From contig JBGTCY010000071.1 in assembly GCA_041748615.1 (NCBI GenBank), forward strand, positions 1 to 12,621: a stretch of DNA of 12,621 bases. The letters run 5' to 3'. A model generated the notes under the pieces. That model was not told the DNA's origin, made no database searches, and was given only the letters and a program-made list of their open reading frames with translations. Positions 8,302 through 12,621 of the stretch are shown here, in pieces. The DNA is from JBGTCY01 sp041748615 (GTDB lineage: Bacteria; Bacteroidota; Bacteroidia; Chitinophagales; CAIOSU01). The position numbers were made by a program, and so were the translations under genes. Positions within the stretch are counted from its first letter, which is position 1; every line of letters begins with the position of its first letter.

Positions 8302-8982
8302 ATGAAAGTTTTAATAATTGAGGATGACCCGACTTTAAGTAAAAACATCAGCGAGGCACTGATAGCCGAAAGCCTTAATACCGAGTGTGTTTATGAGGGA
8401 TTGCTGGCGGAGAGGATGTTGAAAAAAAATAATTTTGACTGCATCATCATGGACATCAACCTGCCGGGAAAAAATGGCTTTGACCTGTGTAAAGATTTCA
8501 GACAGCACAATACTTCTACTCCTGTAATTATGCTGACAGCATTTGGAGAGCTGGAAGATAAAGTTCAGGGTTTTGAATGCGGAGCTGATGATTATCTTAC
8601 TAAACCCTTTTACATGCGGGAACTTATTTTAAGGGTTCATTCGCTCATTAAGCGACACAAAAAGAGCAATTCAACTATTACAGAGATTTTGGTGTCAGAC
8701 GATATTACACTGAATGATGCTCAAAAAAAAGTGTTCAGACAAGGGAAGGAAATCAGTTTGACACCGAGGGAATACCAAATTCTAAGAAGGCTCATGGAAA
8801 GAAACGGGGAAATCGTTTCAAAAGCAGATTTAATCAAAGAAATCTGGGGAAGTTCATTTGATGCAAACACCAACACGATTGAAGTTTATGTAAGTTTTTT
8901 AAGAAACAAGTTAGATAAGCCATTTGATAAAAACACGATTAAAACCAAAATTGGTTACGGATACTACCTTGATTTGAAATGA
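8302..8982 (+). CDS. OmpR/PhoB-family response regulator
   Basis: This 226-residue cytoplasmic DNA-binding regulator has the usual length and two-domain layout of the family. The receiver domain (about 1-118) shows the acidic pair Asp8/Asp9, the phospho-acceptor Asp51 in IIMDINLPG, Thr79 in MLTA and Lys101 in LTKPF. The winged-helix domain (about 128-224) has LTPREYQILRRLMER, the segment TIEVYVSFLRNKLD that provides the recognition helix, and the C-terminal hairpin IKTKIGYGYYL. The start at 8302 gives a complete first beta strand (MKVLIIEDD). Its stop overlaps the kinase start by ATGA, which implies coupled translation and a cognate pair. Together with the efflux genes downstream it resembles CusR/CzcR-type regulators, but the signal cannot be assigned. 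Phosphorylated dimers of this family bind direct repeats, and one lies upstream of the outer-membrane factor gene. Confidence 0.95.
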   Translation: MKVLIIEDDPTLSKNISEALIAESLNTECVYEGLLAERMLKKNNFDCIIMDINLPGKNGFDLCKDFRQHNTSTPVIMLTAFGELEDKVQGFECGADDYLTKPFYMRELILRVHSLIKRHKKSNSTITEILVSDDITLNDAQKKVFRQGKEISLTPREYQILRRLMERNGEIVSKADLIKEIWGSSFDANTNTIEVYVSFLRNKLDKPFDKNTIKTKIGYGYYLDLK

Positions 8983-10358
8983 AAATAAGAAATAAAATAC
9001 TTATCTATTTTTCCACTACCGTAATTGCACTCACGGCAATTTCATTTACCATTATTTACATTTTGTTTTTCGAATACCGGGAGGAAGAGTTTCAACAGCA
9101 ACAAAACGAAAAAATTCATACGACCATTAAGCTCATCGAAAAATTTAAACACGAGAGCGCAACCATTTCTTACCTTTTAGACCAGCAGGATATTAATGAC
9201 TTCTATGATGAAAAACTGCTTGTTTATGATGCCAAAAAAAATCTGATTTTCGCCAGTTTGGACAGTTTAGACATCATTAAGGCTGAAAGCATTCTCGACA
9301 AACTTTCACCAACCCAAAGGTGGATTGAAACCAAAGAAGAAGATTATGACCTTATCGGTATTTATGCAGAAACCAACAATCAAGGTTACTATGCCGTCAG
9401 CAAGGCTTATGATGCATTCGGATATACTAAATTGTATTTTTTGAGGAATGTGTTAACCGGAATATTTTTATTTATTACAGTTGTGGTTTTTTTCGTTTCC
9501 CGATTTCTTTCCAACAAAATTTCCAAGCCGATTACCGCGCTCGCTGAAAACCTGAATCAATACGACCTCAGCAAAGAAAAAGTGGATGAGCTGGCAATAG
9601 AAACCTCTTCTTATGAATTGAATCAATTAACTCAAAGATTCAACGAATTGCTGCGAAGAACACATGAAGCGTTTGTGTTTCAAAAACATACGATTCACCA
9701 TATTTCCCATCAATTAAAAACACCGATTTCGGTATTGGTTTCGGAACTGGAAAGGATAAAGGATTTTTCAAGTATTGAAGAAGCTAAGCCTGAAATTGAA
9801 AACCAGATTATCAAAGCGAAATCATTGGGGGGAATTATCAATGTGCTGCTTGAAATTTCAAAAATTGAATCGGGTCAGCAAACTCAAAAACAAGCTTTGC
9901 GAATTGATGAACTGATTTTTGATGTGATAGAAGAACTGAATGCGCTCTATCCGGAATTTCATTTTGAAGTAAATTACGTTCCAGATGAAATCAACGAGAA
10001 CCGGCTGATTATTAACCTCAATCCGATTCTTATCCGGCAAGCCTTTCAGAATTTACTCGCCAACTGTGTTTCATACAGCAACGATTCAAAAGCCGAAATA
10101 AAAATTGATTGCTCTGACAGCAAATGCTTGAAAATCCAAATTAGCAATTCCGGTAAACCCATTTCTGCGGATGAAGAAAATTTCCTGTTCAATCGCTTTT
10201 TCAGAGGGAAGAACAGTCAGGGAAAAATTGGTTTTGGTCTCGGTTTGGTTTTAACGAAGAAGATTGTTGAACTGAATTCGGCAACCATTACTTATTCAAA
10301 TCCTTCCGATAACACGAATGTATTTGAAGTGTGTTTTTCCCTGGATGTGGTAAAGTAA
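8979..10358 (+). CDS. Membrane sensor histidine kinase, partner of the upstream response regulator
   Basis: The 459-residue protein has two membrane helices (about 8-31 and 155-175) enclosing a periplasmic sensor of roughly 120 residues with no cysteine and few histidines. A HAMP-like linker (about 176-230, beginning RFLSNKISKPI) leads to the H-box HHISHQLKTPIS with phospho-accepting His244, the N-box NLLANCVSYS (Asn358, Asn362), an F-box around FNRFFRG (405-410) and the G2 box GFGLGL (418-423). The G1 box reads NSGKPI (390-395), with Asn where the classical DxGxG has Asp, a variant I have seen in related kinases. The start at 8979 overlaps the regulator stop by ATGA. It presumably autophosphorylates on His244 and passes phosphate to Asp51 of the regulator. 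The ligand is unknown; the efflux genes suggest a metal ion or toxic compound. Confidence 0.93.
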   Translation: MKIRNKILIYFSTTVIALTAISFTIIYILFFEYREEEFQQQQNEKIHTTIKLIEKFKHESATISYLLDQQDINDFYDEKLLVYDAKKNLIFASLDSLDIIKAESILDKLSPTQRWIETKEEDYDLIGIYAETNNQGYYAVSKAYDAFGYTKLYFLRNVLTGIFLFITVVVFFVSRFLSNKISKPITALAENLNQYDLSKEKVDELAIETSSYELNQLTQRFNELLRRTHEAFVFQKHTIHHISHQLKTPISVLVSELERIKDFSSIEEAKPEIENQIIKAKSLGGIINVLLEISKIESGQQTQKQALRIDELIFDVIEELNALYPEFHFEVNYVPDEINENRLIINLNPILIRQAFQNLLANCVSYSNDSKAEIKIDCSDSKCLKIQISNSGKPISADEENFLFNRFFRGKNSQGKIGFGLGLVLTKKIVELNSATITYSNPSDNTNVFEVCFSLDVVK

Positions 10359-10439
10359 TTATAGAATATTGAGCGAACAAAAAGTCCAATAAACTAATAA
10401 CAATTAACCAATAACTTCATTAAGCTAAATTTTATCCGC

Positions 10440-10458
10440 TTTAAGGTCTTTTTAAGGT
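10440..10458 (+). promoter_or_regulatory. Direct-repeat operator, likely response-regulator binding site
   Basis: TTTAAGGT occurs at 10440-10447 and again at 10451-10458, an exact 8-bp direct repeat with an 11-bp period. Read as TTTAAG-N5-TTTAAG it has the shape of PmrA/QseB boxes, and the 11-bp spacing is typical of PhoB/OmpR-family tandem dimers. A weaker half-site, ATTAAG, lies at 10419-10424, about two helical turns upstream. The repeat covers the place where a -33 element would sit relative to the -7-like box at 10468, which fits activation by the regulator encoded at 8302. Binding is inferred. Confidence 0.55.
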
Positions 10459-10467
10459 TCATGTTCT

Positions 10468-10475
10468 GAGTTTTG
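10468..10475 (+). promoter_or_regulatory. Probable -7 element of the efflux operon promoter
   Basis: GAGTTTTG matches TAnnTTTG at all but the first base and sits nine bases after the direct repeat. No TTTG or TTG is found at the -33 distance, where the repeat lies instead, as expected of an activator-dependent promoter. Transcription from here would start at about 10479-10483, too close to the ATG at 10486 and better suited to the ATG at 10501. Confidence 0.4.
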
Positions 10476-10500
10476 CACCTGATTCATGCAGGCGCTATCT

Positions 10501-11796
10501 ATGAACTATATCAGGTCAGGTAAATTCATTCTCCTTCTAATTGTATTTACTCTTTCGGCAAAATCGCAGGATACATTAAAAATAAGTCGTGAACAAGCCG
10601 AAGCTCTTTTCCTGAATGAAAATCTTTTGCTCATTGCCGAGAAACTAAATATTTCTCAGTCTGAAGCAATGGTCTTGCAAGCCCGACTTTGGCCCAATCC
10701 GAGTTTCACAATTGACCAGGTAAACTTTTGGGCTACGCCTGGCCAAACCGGGGGACAGGAAGTAATTCCGCCAATCGGAGGCTTGAGAGCGAATCAACAA
10801 TTCGGTTTTGAAATAGAACAACTGATTCTCACCGCAAGAAAGCGAAAAAAATTAGTTGCCTTAGAACAGGTTTCTGTGGAGATGTCAAAACAATATTTTG
10901 AGGACTTACTCAGAAACCTGAAAATAGAATTTCGCAATCAACTCACCGGGCTGCAATACCAGCAATTCAGCAGAAGCATTTATCAGAATCAACTCAATTC
11001 CATCAGACAACTTACTCTGGCGTATCAAAGGCAAGTTGAACAAGGCAATGTTCCGCAGGGCGAATATATCCGCCTGAAAGCGCTTGAACTGGAAATATCA
11101 AAAAACATCAACGAACTCAATAAATCGGTAAACGAAGCGCAGAAGGAATTGAAACTTATGATGCGGCAGCCTGCCAATATTCAATTAGAAATTACTGATG
11201 ACGGCTACTTAAAAGACACCGCGCAATTCAGACCGCTTGTTTTGCATGAAGTGATTGAACAAGCGAAAAATCATCGTCCTGATTTTAAGATTGCCCGATT
11301 GGAGGAAAGTTATTATAACAAGTTATATGTGCATGAAAGAGCGCAGCGCGTGCCTGACCTATCATTAAAAACCGCTTATGACAGAGGCGGAAATGCAATG
11401 TTTGACTTTGTCGGATTCGGTGTGACGATGGATATTCCTTTTTTTAGCCGCAATCAGGGGAATATCAAATACGCGCAAATTGGCATTGAGCAATCAAAAA
11501 TTTTGAATCAGCAGGAAACCCTGAGTATAGAAAATGAAATCGCGCTTTCCTTTCAGAACCTGTCAAATGCCATCACCTTTTTGGAAGAAATAGAACCGGG
11601 TTACGAAACCACGCTTGACAGATTGTTAGAGAGCTACACAAAAAATTTCGCGGACAAAAACATCAGCATGCTTGAATATCTTGATTTTTTGGATGCTTAC
11701 CTTGAAAATAAAAAAATAATTCTTGAAGCAGCAAAAGATATCAATGAACTGGCGGAGGAACTCAATTACGCTGCCGGAACAGATTTGATTAAATAA
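10501..11796 (+). CDS. TolC-family outer-membrane efflux factor (CzcC/CusC-like)
   Basis: The product, 431 residues from this start, forms the outer-membrane exit duct of a tripartite RND efflux pump. It begins with a signal peptide (basic MNYIRSGK, core FILLLIVFTLSA, cleavage near AKSQ). Two OEP halves follow: about 28-225, with ARLWPNPSF and a long helical hairpin (115-220), and about 248-425, with VTMDIPFFSRNQGNI, typical of CzcC-type proteins, and the helix SYTKNFADKNISMLEYLDFL. No lipobox is present. An in-frame ATG at 10486 would add MQALS; 10501 is preferred because it gives a cleaner signal peptide and fits the promoter position. The adaptor gene follows 15 bp after the stop, so the two form an operon. 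Family membership is secure. The substrate (Cu/Ag, Co/Zn/Cd or organic) is not, though gene order with a two-component system favours metal efflux. Confidence 0.9.
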   Translation: MNYIRSGKFILLLIVFTLSAKSQDTLKISREQAEALFLNENLLLIAEKLNISQSEAMVLQARLWPNPSFTIDQVNFWATPGQTGGQEVIPPIGGLRANQQFGFEIEQLILTARKRKKLVALEQVSVEMSKQYFEDLLRNLKIEFRNQLTGLQYQQFSRSIYQNQLNSIRQLTLAYQRQVEQGNVPQGEYIRLKALELEISKNINELNKSVNEAQKELKLMMRQPANIQLEITDDGYLKDTAQFRPLVLHEVIEQAKNHRPDFKIARLEESYYNKLYVHERAQRVPDLSLKTAYDRGGNAMFDFVGFGVTMDIPFFSRNQGNIKYAQIGIEQSKILNQQETLSIENEIALSFQNLSNAITFLEEIEPGYETTLDRLLESYTKNFADKNISMLEYLDFLDAYLENKKIILEAAKDINELAEELNYAAGTDLIK

Positions 11797-11811
11797 AACA
11801 CCGCGTTGAAA

Positions 11812-12621
11812 ATGAACAAAACGACAAAATATCTAATGTTGATTTGCTGCCTGACAGGGGCAATACTTTTTAGCAACTGTAGAAATCCGGAAGAGCAAAA
11901 CGGAAATTCAGAAATTAAAAATTACTGTTTAAATGAAACCTTCAAATCAAAGATTGAATTGGCGCAGCCTCAAAAACAGAATGTCACCGAAGGCATCCAA
12001 CTTACAGGCGCAATTGAACCCAATCCCGATAAGGTTATTCACTTCGTCAGTTTAGTGGGCGGCATTATTTCCAATACCAACTTTTCATTGGGTGATAAAG
12101 TAACCAAAGGTCAGGTATTGGCGGAGTTGAGAAGCGCGGAACTCTCTGAATTACAATCCCAGTTCAAAACGATTGCATCACAAATAAAAGTGGCGGAGAA
12201 AAATCTTCAATCCATGCAATCTATGTTTAATGATGGCATCGCTGCACAAAAAGATTTGATGGAAGCGCAAAGTGAACTGGACGTGTTGACAGCGGAAAAG
12301 GAAAAGATAAACTCCCACCTCAGTTTATTCAGTGCAAGTCCCGAAAGAGGAGTTTTTCAAATCAAGTCGCCTGCTTCAGGAATCGTAACTGCCAAAACCC
12401 TTTCGGCAGGAACACAAATTTCAGCCGAAGGAGAACCATTATTTACAATTTCAGACCTGAGCGAAGTTTGGGTATTGGTAAACATTTACGCCTCCAATGT
12501 AAAAAATGTAGCTACGGGAATGGAAGTAAATATCCAGACACTCTCGTACCCCGATGAAGTGTTTAAAGGAAAAATCGCGGCTATCTCACAGGTATTGGAT
12601 ACGGAGGCAAAGGTATTGAAA
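11812..12621 (+). CDS. RND efflux periplasmic adaptor lipoprotein (CzcB/CusB-like), 3' end outside window
   Basis: The gene runs off the right edge after 270 codons. Residues 1-22 are a lipoprotein signal ending in ILFSNC, with Cys23 the likely acylated residue; the lipobox is loose but acceptable for Bacteroidota. The first half of the lipoyl-like sandwich lies at about 75-107 (HFVSLVGGIIS, LGDKVTKGQVLAEL), an alpha-helical hairpin at 108-178, the second half at 182-214 (IKSPASGIVTAKTLSAGT, EGEPLFTISD), and the beta-barrel starts at about 217 (VWVLVNIY). This is the usual membrane-fusion-protein order. It would link the outer-membrane factor encoded just upstream to an inner-membrane RND pump, which should follow outside the window. 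No Met- or His-rich metal-binding tail is seen at the N-terminus; a lone Cys39 lies in NYCLNETF. The leader ATG at 11812 is the only start giving the signal peptide. Confidence 0.9.
   Translation, partial: MNKTTKYLMLICCLTGAILFSNCRNPEEQNGNSEIKNYCLNETFKSKIELAQPQKQNVTEGIQLTGAIEPNPDKVIHFVSLVGGIISNTNFSLGDKVTKGQVLAELRSAELSELQSQFKTIASQIKVAEKNLQSMQSMFNDGIAAQKDLMEAQSELDVLTAEKEKINSHLSLFSASPERGVFQIKSPASGIVTAKTLSAGTQISAEGEPLFTISDLSEVWVLVNIYASNVKNVATGMEVNIQTLSYPDEVFKGKIAAISQVLDTEAKVLK

Noticed and set aside
9858..10040. Minus-strand open frame of 60 codons inside the kinase gene.
   Set aside because: It is antisense to well-conserved kinase coding sequence just before the N-box and has no recognisable product.
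1..12621. CRISPR arrays, tRNA or rRNA genes, insertion sequences and phage genes.
   Set aside because: No short regularly spaced repeats, no cloverleaf or rRNA signature, and no transposase or integrase motif were seen on either strand.

Overview
The window looks like chromosomal DNA from a member of the Bacteroidota. The evidence is a perfect Bacteroidota-type -7 element (TAnnTTTG) with an upstream TTG before the response-regulator gene, starts without Shine-Dalgarno sequences, AT-rich spacers, and a giant secreted mosaic protein of the kind this phylum exports (often by the type IX system). The genus cannot be told from the sequence.

Region 1 (1-7504, minus strand) is one uninterrupted reading frame of at least 2501 codons. 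It starts at 7504 and runs off the left edge. After a signal peptide it carries, in order: a glucose/sorbosone-dehydrogenase-like beta-propeller, a thrombospondin-3-like calcium-binding stretch, a lectin/LamG-like beta domain, six Kelch blades, an ASH-like Ig domain, a CBM6/35-like carbohydrate-binding domain, a MopE-type Asp-rich motif, two copies of an unrecognised Rossmann-like domain around a bacterial Ig domain, and then cadherin-like and malectin-like domains repeating with a period of about 801 bp. The C-terminus is outside the window. The many short open frames here on either strand are shadows of this gene.

Region 2 (7505-8301) is a long divergent spacer with no convincing gene. It contains a block that appears richer in G+C than its surroundings, with overlapping small open frames on both strands, and ends with a good promoter for the next gene.

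Region 3 (8302-12621, plus strand) is a metal- or drug-efflux locus. An OmpR-type response regulator and a histidine kinase overlap by four bases (ATGA). After a 142-bp gap come a CzcC/CusC-like outer-membrane factor and, 15 bp later, a CzcB/CusB-like lipoprotein adaptor cut by the right edge. The inner-membrane RND pump would be expected next but is not visible. In the 142-bp gap lies an exact 8-bp direct repeat with an 11-bp period (TTTAAGGT, twice), shaped like a PmrA/PhoB-type operator just upstream of a -7-like box. The simplest reading is that the two-component system senses a periplasmic stress, probably a metal ion, and its regulator binds this repeat to switch on the efflux genes. The giant protein gene is divergent and far away, with no visible functional link.
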